This document shows positions 41,294-50,368 of a stretch of 64,000 bases of DNA, in pieces. Source of the stretch: RBG-16-66-20 sp052386675 (GTDB taxonomy: Bacteria; Pseudomonadota; Gammaproteobacteria; Burkholderiales; SG8-39); NCBI GenBank assembly GCA_052386675.1, contig JBQTJX010000009.1, positions 1-64,000 on the forward strand. Reading direction: 5' to 3'. A model generated the notes under the pieces. The model made no database searches and was not told where the DNA came from. It was given only the letters and a program-made list of their open reading frames with translations. Position numbers and translations under genes: made by a program. How positions within the stretch are numbered: position 1 is the stretch's first letter; every line of letters starts with the position of its first letter.

Positions 41294-42178
41294 ATGGACA
41301 CGACTCTCGATGGCTCCACGTTGTTTGCACGGGTAATTGGCGGCTCCGACGCGTTCACCCCCGCGGCTCGCGCCGCTGCAGAAGAGGCCCTTGCGCGGTG
41401 CCTCGGCAAACTGCAGCTCGCCGCGGAGGCCAAGGGGGGGCGCGTGGTGAAGATACTGCGCGACAAGCTGATGCTGCTGGCGGAAACCCCGGACGGCGCG
41501 GCGGATGTGGCCGCGGCCCTGCACGGGGTGATGGACGATCTGCCGCCGGTGGCCGGGACCCCGCTGGCGCTCGCAGTCGGGTTTCACCACGGGCCGCTGG
41601 TGCGGGTGGAGCAGGACCTTTTCGGCACCACGGTCAACCTTGCCGCGCGGCTCGCTGACCAGGCCATCGGCGGCACCATCCTGACCTCGGACCAGACGGC
41701 GCGCAGGCTGGGCGCACCCTATCGCGGCGCGATGCGCCGCGTGACCGGTGTCCGCGTCCGCGGGATCTCGGAGGATCTGGACCTGTGCGAGTTGCTCTGG
41801 CGCGCCGATGGCGAGTCGACCATGGCGCCCTTGCCGCGCCCGTCCCGGGTTCAGCGCGAGGTTCTGAGGGTGCGCTATGAAGGCACCGTACGCGAGTTGG
41901 GAGATCCGGCGCAGGCCATGGTCATCGGGCGCGACACCGCCTGCGACCTGGTGGTGCTCGGCGAGCTGGCGTCCCGCCAGCATTGCACCATTGAACGGCG
42001 CCGGGACCGGTTCGTGCTGTCGGATCACAGCACGAACGGCACCTACGTGACGATCGATGGGCGGGAAACCCGGTTGCATCGCGAGGAATTTGTCCTCGCG
42101 CGCAGCGGCTGGGTTGCGTTCGGCCAGCCGCGGGCCGACGGCGTCGAGGGGCTGGCCTTCGGCAGCGACGCAGAGTAG
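41294..42178 (+). CDS. class III cyclase-homology/FHA protein, probably without cyclase activity
   Basis: The 294-residue protein has an adenylyl-cyclase-like domain (about 5-165) with the conserved FGTTVNLAARLADQAIGGTILTSDQTARRL segment and an FHA domain (about 200-285: MVIGRDTACDLVVLGELASRQHCTIERRRDRFVLSDHSTNGTYV). The FHA core residues (GRD, SRQH, STNGT) are intact, so it should bind phosphothreonine. In the cyclase half the first metal-binding Asp of the FADVxGST motif is replaced (LFARVIGGSDAFT), and the G-D-E loop reads LRDKLM, so catalysis is unlikely. It could link kinase signals to other partners; an STK-CNB gene exists at 25564. Confidence 0.82.
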   Translation: MDTTLDGSTLFARVIGGSDAFTPAARAAAEEALARCLGKLQLAAEAKGGRVVKILRDKLMLLAETPDGAADVAAALHGVMDDLPPVAGTPLALAVGFHHGPLVRVEQDLFGTTVNLAARLADQAIGGTILTSDQTARRLGAPYRGAMRRVTGVRVRGISEDLDLCELLWRADGESTMAPLPRPSRVQREVLRVRYEGTVRELGDPAQAMVIGRDTACDLVVLGELASRQHCTIERRRDRFVLSDHSTNGTYVTIDGRETRLHREEFVLARSGWVAFGQPRADGVEGLAFGSDAE

Positions 42179-42244
42179 CGCCCGGCGGCGCGGCGCGGCG
42201 CCCGGCGCCCGCGTCCGGAGGCCGTGTCCGGGCGGTTTCGTTCG

Positions 42245-42257
42245 TACAATTGGCGCC
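42245..42257 (+). promoter_or_regulatory. -10 element directly before the PAS kinase gene (leaderless)
   Basis: TACAAT (42245-42250) is followed by exactly seven bases and then the ATG at 42258. No ribosome site can fit. No -35 consensus is seen upstream. Confidence 0.45.
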
Positions 42258-45113
42258 ATGACGTCACCATCGATCGGGGAATCCGGCGGGCGGGCGGAGA
42301 ATGGCGATCCGTTCGAGCGTCGCATCGCGTACGTGATGTCCGGATTGATGGTCATCGGCGGCTCGATTGTCCTGGTATCCGCCCTGATCGCGGGGCAATG
42401 GCTGCGGGCCGTCAATCTCGCGATGATCGTCGTCTTTGGCCTGTGCGGGTACCTGCTGGTCCTGCGACGAGCCGGCAAGGTCGGTTACCTGATGCTGCTG
42501 CTGGGCGCCTGGATCGGTTCGATCGGCGGCCTGATCACCGGAGGCGGCACCATGGCGCCGGTGGCGCTCGTTTTTCCGGTATTGCTGGGCTTCGCCGCGT
42601 GGATCGGCGCCAGGGTAGTGATTGCTCTAGGCGCCGCGACTGTCGCGGCATTCGCCTGCCTCGCCTATCTGGCGGCGAACTCCCTGCTGCCGGCGAGCTA
42701 TGTCGTTTCGCCTTATCAGGCATTGACGGTCCAGCTGGTGGTGCTGTGCGGCAGCGTGGGAATCGGCTACTACGCGGCGATGAGCTGGCGTGCCCGAATG
42801 CAGCGCTTGAATCAGGCGGGCCGCGCTCTCAGGGCGAGCGAGGAGCGTCACCGACACCTTGTGGCGCTGTCATCCGACTGGTACTGGGAGCAGGATCGGG
42901 ACCTGAAGTTCGTCTCGACTGACGGGGTCGAGCAGGATCGCGCGGGAATATCGCCGGCCGAGCACCTTGGCAGGCGCCGCTGGGAATTGCCGGGAACGGA
43001 AATCATCGGCCAATCCTGGGATGACCATCGCAAGCTGCTGGCCGAACGCAAGCCATTTCGCGGCCTCCTGCTCAGGCGCACCGGGGGGGCGGGCGAGATT
43101 CATTTCATAAGCGTTTCCGGGGAGCCCGTTGCGGACGATCGCGGGGAATTCGCGGGCTATCGCGGCGTGGCCAGCAACGTCACCGCGCGAGTACTGGCCA
43201 TCCAGAAGGCGCGGGAAGCCGACGAGTGGCTGCGCCAGGCGATCGAGCACCTGAACGAAGCGGTCATCGTCACCGACACGGAAGACCGCATTGTCGTCGC
43301 CAACCGCGCGTTCCGCGACCTGAATCGCAGTTCCGGACTGGTCGCCCCCGGTCGCCACTTTCTGGAGCATCTGCGCGAGGGAATCGGGTGGGGCGATTTC
43401 CCTGAAGCTGACGGGCGCGAGGAGCAGTGGCTGGAGCAGGTCCTGGCCCGTCGCCGCGAGAGCGGCACGGCGGAGCTGAAACTGCGGGACGGAAGGTGGT
43501 TCCGGATCACGGATCAGCGCCTGCCGAACGGCGGCAATATCACCTTCGGGCTCGATATCACGGAACGTCGGCGCGTGCAGGGCGACTTGCTGGCGAACCG
43601 GCAGCTGCTGGAGCGGGTGATCGACGCCATCCCGATGTCCATTTTTGCCAAGGACCTGGATTCCCACTACGTCATGGTCAACAAGTACATGGCGGAATTC
43701 TTCGGCACTACGAAGGAGGCGCTGCTGCTGCACCACACCTCCGAATTGCCAAGCCACGACGCAACGCGGCAGCAGTCGCTGCGGGATGACGAATGGGTTT
43801 TCACGAACCGCAGGGAACTCGTGCACGAGACCCTCATCCAGAGGCCGGACGGGACGCCGGTTCCGTATCACAGCAGCAAGATTCCGCTCTTTGACGCCGA
43901 AGGCACCCTGACCGGACTGCTTGGAATCAACCGCGACATCACGGAACAGCGGCAGGCGCAGCAGCGCCTTCTGGAAAGCGAGCAGCTGTTTGCGGCCATG
44001 TTCAACGACTCTCCCGCGCCCCTGGCCGTCGTGGACCCGGACAGCCGCCGCTTTCTGGACGTGAACCGTTCGTACATTCGCCTGTTCGGCTATTCGCGCG
44101 CGCAGGTGATCGGCCATACCGCCGTCGAATTCGGCGCCGCACGCGCGACGGGTGATCGCGACGGCCTCTACGAGACATTGGTGCGGGACGGATTCGTGCA
44201 CCGGCGGCAGCTGAGTTCCATCACCGCGGACGGCAACGAGAACCTCTCGCTGGTTTCGGGGCGCATCATCATGACGGGCGAGAAGCGCATCATCCTGTTC
44301 AGTTTCGCGGACATCACCGAACTGAACCGGGCGCAGCGACAAATCGAAGTCATCAACACGTCGCTGGAGGATCGCGTGCGTGACCGCACGCTTCAGCTCG
44401 AGATCGCGAACCGGGAACTGGAGGCGTTTTCGTATTCAGTGTCGCACGACCTGAAGGCGCCGCTGCGAGCCATCGACGGAGCCGTCGGCATCGTCAGGAT
44501 GGATTTCGGCGAGGCGCTTCCGGCGGGTGCCGCGCCCTACCTTGCGCGCATATCACGCAGCGCGCGCCAGATGGGCGTCCTGATCGAGGGGCTGCTGGAG
44601 TTCGCGCGCCTGTCGCGTCAGGCAGTCAATCGCCAGTTGCTGCAGCCCGCGGAGATGGTGCGGGCGATACTGCAGGCCAGCGGCGAGGAGATCCGGAAGC
44701 GGGGCGCCCAGGTGAGCATTGGCGCACTGCCAGCCTGCGAAGCGGATCCGTTGCTGTTGCGCCAGGTCTATGAAAATCTGATTTCGAACGCGTTCAAGTA
44801 CGCTGCCCTGGCGCAGCCGCCGAGGATAGAGATCGGCGCCAGGGAGGCTGGCGGGGAGGTCGAATACTACGTGCGCGACAACGGGGTCGGATTCGACATG
44901 GCCTTCGCCGGCAAGCTGTTCGGTGTCTTCCAGCGCTTGCACACGGCGGAGCAGTTCGAGGGCAGCGGCATCGGCCTGGCGCTGGTGCGCAGGATCGTCG
45001 AGCGCCACGGCGGTCGCGTCCGGGCCGAATCGAACCCCGGCAGCGGCGCGGCCTTCTACTTCACGATCGGTTCGCCGCGCGCTCGGCTTGGCGTCCCGGC
45101 CGCCTCGGCCTGA
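42258..45113 (+). CDS. membrane PAS-domain sensor histidine kinase
   Basis: The 951-residue protein starts with five to six membrane helices (about 20-185). Three or four PAS domains follow (about 200-345, 348-455, 460-570 and 575-690; motifs RHLVALSSDWYWEQDRDLKFVSTDG, LRQAIEHLNEAVIVTDTEDRIVVANRAF, LERVIDAIPMSIFAKDLDSHYVMVNK, MFNDSPAPLAVVDPDSRRFLDVN), then HisKA (H730 in SVSHDLKAPLRAID) and HATPase. The kinase end is strongly like that of the hybrid kinase at 36966 (RQVYENLISNAFKY, GVGFDM, GSGIGLALVRRIV), so the two come from one family. No response regulator is beside it. A GNAT gene overlaps its stop by one base. Confidence 0.92.
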   Translation: MTSPSIGESGGRAENGDPFERRIAYVMSGLMVIGGSIVLVSALIAGQWLRAVNLAMIVVFGLCGYLLVLRRAGKVGYLMLLLGAWIGSIGGLITGGGTMAPVALVFPVLLGFAAWIGARVVIALGAATVAAFACLAYLAANSLLPASYVVSPYQALTVQLVVLCGSVGIGYYAAMSWRARMQRLNQAGRALRASEERHRHLVALSSDWYWEQDRDLKFVSTDGVEQDRAGISPAEHLGRRRWELPGTEIIGQSWDDHRKLLAERKPFRGLLLRRTGGAGEIHFISVSGEPVADDRGEFAGYRGVASNVTARVLAIQKAREADEWLRQAIEHLNEAVIVTDTEDRIVVANRAFRDLNRSSGLVAPGRHFLEHLREGIGWGDFPEADGREEQWLEQVLARRRESGTAELKLRDGRWFRITDQRLPNGGNITFGLDITERRRVQGDLLANRQLLERVIDAIPMSIFAKDLDSHYVMVNKYMAEFFGTTKEALLLHHTSELPSHDATRQQSLRDDEWVFTNRRELVHETLIQRPDGTPVPYHSSKIPLFDAEGTLTGLLGINRDITEQRQAQQRLLESEQLFAAMFNDSPAPLAVVDPDSRRFLDVNRSYIRLFGYSRAQVIGHTAVEFGAARATGDRDGLYETLVRDGFVHRRQLSSITADGNENLSLVSGRIIMTGEKRIILFSFADITELNRAQRQIEVINTSLEDRVRDRTLQLEIANRELEAFSYSVSHDLKAPLRAIDGAVGIVRMDFGEALPAGAAPYLARISRSARQMGVLIEGLLEFARLSRQAVNRQLLQPAEMVRAILQASGEEIRKRGAQVSIGALPACEADPLLLRQVYENLISNAFKYAALAQPPRIEIGAREAGGEVEYYVRDNGVGFDMAFAGKLFGVFQRLHTAEQFEGSGIGLALVRRIVERHGGRVRAESNPGSGAAFYFTIGSPRARLGVPAASA

Positions 45114-45682
45114 TGCCCGGGTTGCGGCGCCGGCGGCGCGAGGGGCCGCGAATTCGCAGCCTGCAAGCTTCCGGCGCGAAGTCCGCGATCCCGACGAAGA
45201 ACAAGGGCATCCGCCTCCGGCCGCCGCGCCCTGGCGACATGGGCCGCGTGGTGCAGTTGCACGGTGAACTGTACGCCGGCGAGTTTGGCTACGACGCGAC
45301 CTTCGAGGCGCTGGTGGCGGAGATCGTCGCCGGCTATGTGCGAGACTTCAGGCCCGGACGGGAACGCTGCTGGATCGCGGAACTGAAGGGCGAGGTGGTC
45401 GGCTCGGTGTTCGTGGTGCGCAAGTCCCCGACCGTGGCCAAGCTGCGCCTGCTCATCATCTCGCCGCGGGCCCGCGGACAGGGCCTGGGCAGGCGCCTCA
45501 CGCGGGCCTGCATCCGCTTCGCGCGCCGGGCCGGTTACCGGAAAATGGTGCTCTGGACCCAGAGCCACCTCGCCGCGGCGCGGGGCATCTACGAGCGCGA
45601 GGGCTTTCGCCTCACCGCCCGCGAGCCGCATCGCAGCTTCGGCAGGCGGCTGGTGGCCGAGACCTGGGAACGCACTCTCTAG
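45113..45682 (+). CDS. GNAT-family acetyltransferase
   Basis: The 189-residue protein has a basic N-terminus and a GNAT core: IRLRPPRPGDMGRVVQLHGELYAGEFGYDATFEALV, then motif A in KLRLLIISPRARGQGLGRRLTRACIRFARRAGY (acetyl-CoA pyrophosphate loop) and the AAARGIYEREGFRLTARE end. The N-terminal part matches the GNAT domain that in MarR-GNAT fusions follows the MarR domain, so a MarR partner may have been lost. It starts at 45113, overlapping the kinase stop by a base. The substrate is unknown. Confidence 0.85.
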   Translation: MPGLRRRRREGPRIRSLQASGAKSAIPTKNKGIRLRPPRPGDMGRVVQLHGELYAGEFGYDATFEALVAEIVAGYVRDFRPGRERCWIAELKGEVVGSVFVVRKSPTVAKLRLLIISPRARGQGLGRRLTRACIRFARRAGYRKMVLWTQSHLAAARGIYEREGFRLTAREPHRSFGRRLVAETWERTL

Positions 45683-45693
45683 GGGTGCGGCAA

Positions 45694-45713
45694 ATGTGCA
45701 CGATCGTGCACAT
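45694..45713. repeat. 20-bp perfect palindrome, class B
   Basis: ATGTGCACGATCGTGCACAT is a perfect 20-bp palindrome between the convergent GNAT and SDR genes. An identical core occurs at 60827-60846, also between convergent genes. A hairpin of the GGGAC class starts eight bases later. Confidence 0.8.
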
Positions 45714-45720
45714 ACTAAAT

Positions 45721-45777
45721 CAGGGACAGTCCACGATTTCCGCGTGCCTGCCTCGGGGAAATCGTGGACTGTCCCTG
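45721..45777. repeat. 21-bp-stem hairpin repeat, GGGAC class
   Basis: A perfect 21-bp inverted repeat (45721-45741 / 45757-45777) with a 15-base loop. The left arm begins CAGGGACAGTCCACGATTTC. It is preceded by AAAT and followed by two copies of TTTCCTGAT. It probably ends both convergent transcripts and belongs to the repeat family seen at 11390 and 28818. Confidence 0.85.
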
Positions 45778-45796
45778 GTTTCCTGATTTCCTGATT

Positions 45797-46546
45797 TCAA
45801 CCCTGCACGGAGTAGCCCCCGTCCACCGGAATCGCCGTTCCGGTCAGGAAGTCCGAAGCGGCGCTCGCAAGGAACACCGCGATGCCGGCGAAGTCCGCCG
45901 GATCGCCCCAGCGGCCGGCGGGCGTGCGCGCGAGTACGCGCTCGTGGAGGCCTTCCACCTGCTTGCGCGCGCCGCGCGTGAGGTCGGTGTCGATCCAGCC
46001 GGGCAGCACGCAGTTCACCTGGATGTTGTCCTTCGCCCAGGCGCAGGCCATGGCGCGGCTCATCTGCACGATGCCGCCCTTGGAGGTGGCGTAGGGCGTG
46101 GTGAACGAGGCGCCGAAGATGGACATCATGGAGCCGATGTTGATGATCTTGCCGCCGCCGGCCTTCTTCATCTCCGCATAGGCCAGCTGTGAGCAGTGGA
46201 AGGCACTGGTGAGGTTGGTGTTCATGACCTCGTGGTATTCGGCGAGGCTGTACTCCTGCGGCTGCTTGCGGATGTTGATGCCGGCGTTGTTGACCAGGAT
46301 GTCGAGGCGCTGGTGGCGCTTCACGGTCTCGCTGACGAGCGCCCGAAGCGAAGCTTCGCTTTTCACGTCCACTTCGATCGCGTCGCCGCCAATGTCCTTC
46401 GCCGCCGCCGCGCTCTTGGCCGCGTTGCGACCGGCGACCACGACCTTCGCGCCCGCCTGCGCCAGCCCGCGCGCCATGCCCAGGCCGATGCCGCCGTTGC
46501 CGCCGGTGACGATGGCCACTTTGCCTTTCAGGTCAAACGCTTGCAT
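45797..46546 (-). CDS. SDR-family oxidoreductase
   Basis: The 249-residue protein has TGGNGGIGLGMA, NNAGINIRKQPQE, the triad in IGSMMSIFGASFTTPYATSKGG and LPGWIDTDLTRGAR. It is closely related to the SDR at 40416 (both share LxGKxxxVTGGNxGIGLGMAxxLAQAGA near the start and VDGGYS near the end). 2-deoxy-D-gluconate 3-dehydrogenase-like and glucose 1-dehydrogenase-like enzymes have this form. The ATG at 46546 follows GGGAGG. Divergent from the sigma-factor operon. Confidence 0.88.
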   Translation of the reverse strand: MQAFDLKGKVAIVTGGNGGIGLGMARGLAQAGAKVVVAGRNAAKSAAAAKDIGGDAIEVDVKSEASLRALVSETVKRHQRLDILVNNAGINIRKQPQEYSLAEYHEVMNTNLTSAFHCSQLAYAEMKKAGGGKIINIGSMMSIFGASFTTPYATSKGGIVQMSRAMACAWAKDNIQVNCVLPGWIDTDLTRGARKQVEGLHERVLARTPAGRWGDPADFAGIAVFLASAASDFLTGTAIPVDGGYSVQG

Positions 46547-46640
46547 GCATGCCTCCCATTTGTGGAGCGGGAATTGTAAGGAATGGGCGCGAACGCGGGT
46601 CTGTTTCAGGCAGCCACAACAAGAAAGGCGGATCCCGAAC

Positions 46641-47165
46641 ATGGACCATGCGGATGTCGAGGTCATCGGAGGCGAGGAGATCTGCCGGCACCGGGACCGG
46701 ATGCTGCGCTTCGCCAGGGCACGATTGCGCAACCCGGCGCACGCCGAAGACGCGGTGCAGGACGCGCTGGTGGCGGCGATCGAGGCCGGTGGCAGCTTCG
46801 GCGGCCGGGCGGCGCTGGGTACCTGGCTGACCGGGATCCTCAAGCACAAGATCGTGGACTGCGTGCGGCGCGGCGCGCGCGACGCGTACGAGCCGCTTTT
46901 CGAGGACACTGGCGGCCATGCTGCGGGCAATCCGGAACAGTCGCTGTGCGCTCGCCAGTCCCTTGCCGAGGTGGATCGCCGCCTGGCCGAGCTGCCGCCC
47001 AGGACCGCGGAAGTGCTCCTGATGCGCGACGTTCTGGGCATGAGCACGGAGGAGGCCTGCAGGGCGTTGTCGATCACATCCAATCACTGCGCGGTACTGC
47101 TGCACCGGGCGCGGCGCAGGCTGCGCGCGAGCCTCGCGGATGACGGACTCGAGGCGATTGCGTGA
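46641..47165 (+). CDS. ECF-type RNA polymerase sigma factor
   Basis: The 174-residue protein has sigma region 2 (EEICRHRDRMLRFARARLRNPAHAEDAVQDALVAAIE, then TWLTGILKHKIVDCVRR) and region 4 (LAELPPRTAEVLLMRDVLGMSTEEACRALSITSNHCAVLLHRARRRLR). It begins a five-gene operon and is followed by a second ECF gene overlapping by GTGA. ECF factors direct polymerase to stress promoters when released by an anti-sigma factor. The ATG at 46641 lacks a strong ribosome site. It is the less usual of the two: NPEQSL in the linker and NHCAVLLHRARRRLR fit the group paired with zinc-finger anti-sigma factors. Confidence 0.9.
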   Translation: MDHADVEVIGGEEICRHRDRMLRFARARLRNPAHAEDAVQDALVAAIEAGGSFGGRAALGTWLTGILKHKIVDCVRRGARDAYEPLFEDTGGHAAGNPEQSLCARQSLAEVDRRLAELPPRTAEVLLMRDVLGMSTEEACRALSITSNHCAVLLHRARRRLRASLADDGLEAIA

Positions 47166-47647
47166 GCTTCGATGAGGCCGTCCGCACCCATGCGCGCGAC
47201 CTGTATCGCTTCGCCTACTGGCTGGCGCGCGACCGCCATATCGCCGAGGATGTCGTGCAGGAGGCGCTGCTGCGGGGCTTGCGCGCCTATCCTGCGCTCA
47301 GGGAGGGCGCCGCGGTGAAGTCCTGGCTGTTCACGATCGTGCGCAACGAGTACTACCGCGCGCGCGGCGGGGCGCCGAAACTGGAAAGCCTGGACGACGC
47401 GCATGCGGAGCTCGCCGATCCGCGCGCGAACCTGTTCGGCCTGGAGATGCGCGATGCGCTGAGTGCGCTGCCCGCCGGCCTGGGCGAACCGCTGGCGCTG
47501 CAGGTACTGGGCGGATTCAGTTGCGCCGAGATTGCCGCGATGCTGCAGACAACGGAGGGCGCGGTCATGACGCGGCTGACGCGGGCGCGCCAGGCGCTGC
47601 GGCGACTGGTGGAGCCCTCTCGTGCGCGCAAGGGAGGTCAAGCATGA
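47162..47647 (+). CDS. second ECF-type sigma factor in the same operon
   Basis: The 161-residue protein has region 2 (DEAVRTHARDLYRFAYWLARDRHIAEDVVQEALLRGLRAYPAL, SWLFTIVRNEYYRARG) and region 4 (LPAGLGEPLALQVLGGFSCAEIAAMLQTTEGAVMTRLTRARQALRRLV). Start GTG at 47162 overlaps the first sigma stop, and its own stop overlaps the anti-sigma-like gene, so all three are translationally coupled. The pairing of sigma, sigma and anti-sigma-like is unusual. Whether both read the same anti-sigma factor cannot be told from sequence. Confidence 0.9.
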   Translation: MSFDEAVRTHARDLYRFAYWLARDRHIAEDVVQEALLRGLRAYPALREGAAVKSWLFTIVRNEYYRARGGAPKLESLDDAHAELADPRANLFGLEMRDALSALPAGLGEPLALQVLGGFSCAEIAAMLQTTEGAVMTRLTRARQALRRLVEPSRARKGGQA

Positions 47648-48312
47648 ACTGCCTCGACTATCGCAGGCTCCTGCTCGCGGGCGACGGCGAGTCCGGGCCG
47701 ATGCGGCTGCATCGGGTGGAATGCGTCTCGTGCACCGAGACCCATCGTGAGCATGCCGCGTTCGAAGCCGAGCTGCGCTCGGCGCTGGAAGTACCGATCC
47801 CGGAGGGCTTGGAAGAGCGGCTCGGCCGGCGCGGCGCGGCGCCCGCCTATCCGGGGCGTAGGCGCTGGCTCGCCGCCGCCTCGGTCGCCGCAGTCGCCGC
47901 TGGCGCCGGCCTGCTGGCCTGGCGAGGCCGCGACGACCCGATGGCGATGGCCTGCATCGATTTCGTGATGAAGGATGAGGCGAAGTCCATCATGATGGGC
48001 GCCATGCCGCGCGACGAGGCTTCGCGCATGCTGGCGGACACGCTGCCGCTGGAGCGCATCGAGCGCATCGGCAACATTCGGCACATCGCGCCCTGCCCGC
48101 TGGGCGCGGGCACGGCCTACCACGTGATCCTGATGGTCCCGCAGGACAAGGTGACGCTGCTGGTGATGCCGGACACGCCGATGCCGGCGCGTGGCCGCGC
48201 GACGCAGCACGGCATGTACGCCAGCGTGATTCCCATGCGCAAGGGCAGCGTCGGCGTGGTGGGCGCCAATGCCGCCGTGGTTGAAAGCGTCGTCGGGGCG
48301 ATCCGGGCCTGA
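47644..48312 (+). CDS. DUF3379-type anti-sigma-like membrane protein
   Basis: The 222-residue protein begins with a short zinc-finger-like cytosolic part (NCLDYRRLLLAGDGESGPMRLHRVECVSCTETHREHAAFEAELRSAL, with CxxC and His residues), then a membrane helix (WLAAASVAAVAAGAGLLAWRG). A periplasmic domain follows with two Cys (ACIDFV, IAPCPLGAGTAYHVILMVPQDKVTLLVMPD). This fits DUF3379, found behind ECF sigma genes. It is probably the membrane anti-sigma factor for one or both upstream sigma factors. It overlaps the preceding gene by ATGA. Confidence 0.82.
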   Translation: MNCLDYRRLLLAGDGESGPMRLHRVECVSCTETHREHAAFEAELRSALEVPIPEGLEERLGRRGAAPAYPGRRRWLAAASVAAVAAGAGLLAWRGRDDPMAMACIDFVMKDEAKSIMMGAMPRDEASRMLADTLPLERIERIGNIRHIAPCPLGAGTAYHVILMVPQDKVTLLVMPDTPMPARGRATQHGMYASVIPMRKGSVGVVGANAAVVESVVGAIRA

Positions 48313-48319
48313 AGTCGCC

Positions 48320-50368
48320 ATGGGCTCGCTCCGGCAACTGCGCGACGCCCTGGCCTGCCGCCTGTGCTGGCGCATCACGCTGGCGGTGTTTGCGCTGATC
48401 CTGGTGGTCGAGAGCGCCATCCTGGTGCCCTCGGCGCAGCGCTTCGTGCACACCGAGCTGGACCGGCTCGCGGACCACGCGGTGATCGCGCTGGAACCCG
48501 CGCTGCTGATGGGTGGCGCGGGCCAGATCCGGGAAATCGGCGCCATGGTCGGTCAATACAATCTCGCCGGTCTCGCGCTGTACGGTCGGGACGGCGCATC
48601 CCTGGTGCGTGCCGGAGAGACCGAAGGCCTTGGCTATGACAAAGCGTTGTCCCGCCAGGCGGGCATGATGGCCGAACGCATCCGCCGTTCGCCGGACGGA
48701 CGTCGCACCGATATTGTCTGGCGCAGCAGCCGCGCCGGGGAGCCGCTGGTGCTGGCGCGCCTGGATTCCGCCCATATCAGGGCGGAATTGACCGACTACC
48801 TGCTGCGGATCGGTGGCCTGGTGATGGTGATCGTGCTGGTGGTGACGGCGGGCACCATGGGCGTGCTGCACTTCAGCGTGCTGCGCCCGTTGATGGCGCT
48901 GCGTCGAAGCGCGCGGGCAGCCGGCGAGAATCCAGGCCATGCCGGTCGCCACGCGATCGGCTCGGACCGGCGGGACGAGATGGGCGACGTGCTCCGGGCC
49001 CACGACGCCCTGCTGGTCCAGGTCGAGGCATCCATCCAGCGGGACGCGGCGATGGCCGAGGAGAGGGCGCGCTACGTGTCGCACCACGATCCGCTGACCG
49101 GACTGCCGAATCGCGTCGCGCTGCTGGAGCATCTCGAGCGCGCCGCGCGCGCGGCCGGGGATGATCGCGCGGCATCACTGTTCCTGGTCAACCTGCGCCA
49201 GTTTCGCGAATTGAACGCGAGCCTGGGCCCGCGCCGGGCAGACGCGCTGCTGATCCGGCTCGCGGCCGGCCTGCGCGAGGCGGTGCCCGCAGGGGAATTC
49301 GTTGCGCACCTGGGCTCGGACCGCTTCGCGATCTCGATCGTGCGGGAGGCCGGAGGCGATGACGCGGCGTGCGCGGAGCGCATCCTGAGGGCCGCGAAGG
49401 AGGCTTGCGCGCGCGGGCAGGAGGGCGCCCGGGTGCAGATCGGCGTCGCCGCCGCCCGGCTCCCGGCGCTGGATGCGCCGACGCTGATCGGCCAGGCGGA
49501 GTTCGCATTGCTGCGAACCGGCGCGGAGGACACGGACGGATACCAGTTCTACTCCTCCGGCCTCGCGCAGGAAGCCGACGAGCGCCAGGGCTTGACCCGG
49601 GATCTCGCGAAGGCAATCGATGCCGGCGAGCTGTTCCCGGTTTTCCAGCCCAAGCTCTCGCTGGCCGGCGCCGGCGGCCGACGGATTGCGAGTGCCGAGG
49701 TGCTGCTGCGCTGGACCAGCCCTTCGCGCGGCGCGGTGAGTCCGGGGCGATTCATCCCGCTGGCCGAGACCACCGGCCTGATCGTGCCGATCGGCGATTT
49801 CGTTCTGAATGCGGCCTGCGCGCAGATGCGCGAGTGGCTCGACCGGCACGGCTGGTCGCCGCGCCTCGCGGTCAACCTGTCGGCGCAGCAGTTCTCCCTG
49901 CCCGACCTTGTGGAGCGCTTGCAGCGCGCGCTGGGCGAGCACCGGCTGGCGCCGGACCTGCTGGAGATCGAGGTCACCGAGACCGCGGCGATGCGCGATG
50001 TCGCGACCACTGCGGCGGTGCTCAGGCGCTTGCGTGCGCTCGGCGTGCACGTTTCCATCGACGATTTCGGCAGCGGCTATTCGTCGCTGCTCTACCTGCA
50101 CCGCTTCGCAGTGGACGCGATCAAGATCGACCGCTCTTTCGTCGAGAGCATCGGTGCCGACCATCAGGGCGAGGCCATCTGCGACGCGGTATTGCGGTTG
50201 GGGCAGGCGCTGGGCACTCGGGTGGTCGCCGAGGGCGTGGAGACCGAGGCGCAGCTGGAGTTTCTGCGCCGGCGGCGCTGCGACGAGGCCCAGGGCTATC
50301 TCATCGGGAGGCCCGTGCCGGCGGCGGCGTTCGAGTCGGCGTGGCTCGCGGCCCGGGCGGCCGCGTGA
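48320..50368 (+). CDS. membrane GGDEF-EAL protein, probably a c-di-GMP phosphodiesterase
   Basis: The 682-residue protein has an N-terminal membrane helix, a periplasmic sensor (about 40-150), a second helix and a HAMP-like linker. A GGDEF domain (about 255-420) and an EAL domain (about 430-680) follow. The cyclase signature reads LGSDRF (near residue 331) instead of GGDEF, so synthesis is unlikely. The EAL side keeps its catalytic set: EVLLRW (EAL form EVL), NLSAQQF, EVTETAAM, IDDFGSGYSSL, IKIDRSFV, AEGVET and QGYLIGRP. It lies eight bases behind the anti-sigma-like gene and overlaps the DUF3179 gene, so it is in the sigma operon. Confidence 0.92.
   Translation: MGSLRQLRDALACRLCWRITLAVFALILVVESAILVPSAQRFVHTELDRLADHAVIALEPALLMGGAGQIREIGAMVGQYNLAGLALYGRDGASLVRAGETEGLGYDKALSRQAGMMAERIRRSPDGRRTDIVWRSSRAGEPLVLARLDSAHIRAELTDYLLRIGGLVMVIVLVVTAGTMGVLHFSVLRPLMALRRSARAAGENPGHAGRHAIGSDRRDEMGDVLRAHDALLVQVEASIQRDAAMAEERARYVSHHDPLTGLPNRVALLEHLERAARAAGDDRAASLFLVNLRQFRELNASLGPRRADALLIRLAAGLREAVPAGEFVAHLGSDRFAISIVREAGGDDAACAERILRAAKEACARGQEGARVQIGVAAARLPALDAPTLIGQAEFALLRTGAEDTDGYQFYSSGLAQEADERQGLTRDLAKAIDAGELFPVFQPKLSLAGAGGRRIASAEVLLRWTSPSRGAVSPGRFIPLAETTGLIVPIGDFVLNAACAQMREWLDRHGWSPRLAVNLSAQQFSLPDLVERLQRALGEHRLAPDLLEIEVTETAAMRDVATTAAVLRRLRALGVHVSIDDFGSGYSSLLYLHRFAVDAIKIDRSFVESIGADHQGEAICDAVLRLGQALGTRVVAEGVETEAQLEFLRRRRCDEAQGYLIGRPVPAAAFESAWLAARAAA

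Noticed and set aside
45113..45682. GNAT gene as a MarR-GNAT fusion
   Set aside because: The upstream sequence is the end of a histidine kinase, with no MarR helix-turn-helix.
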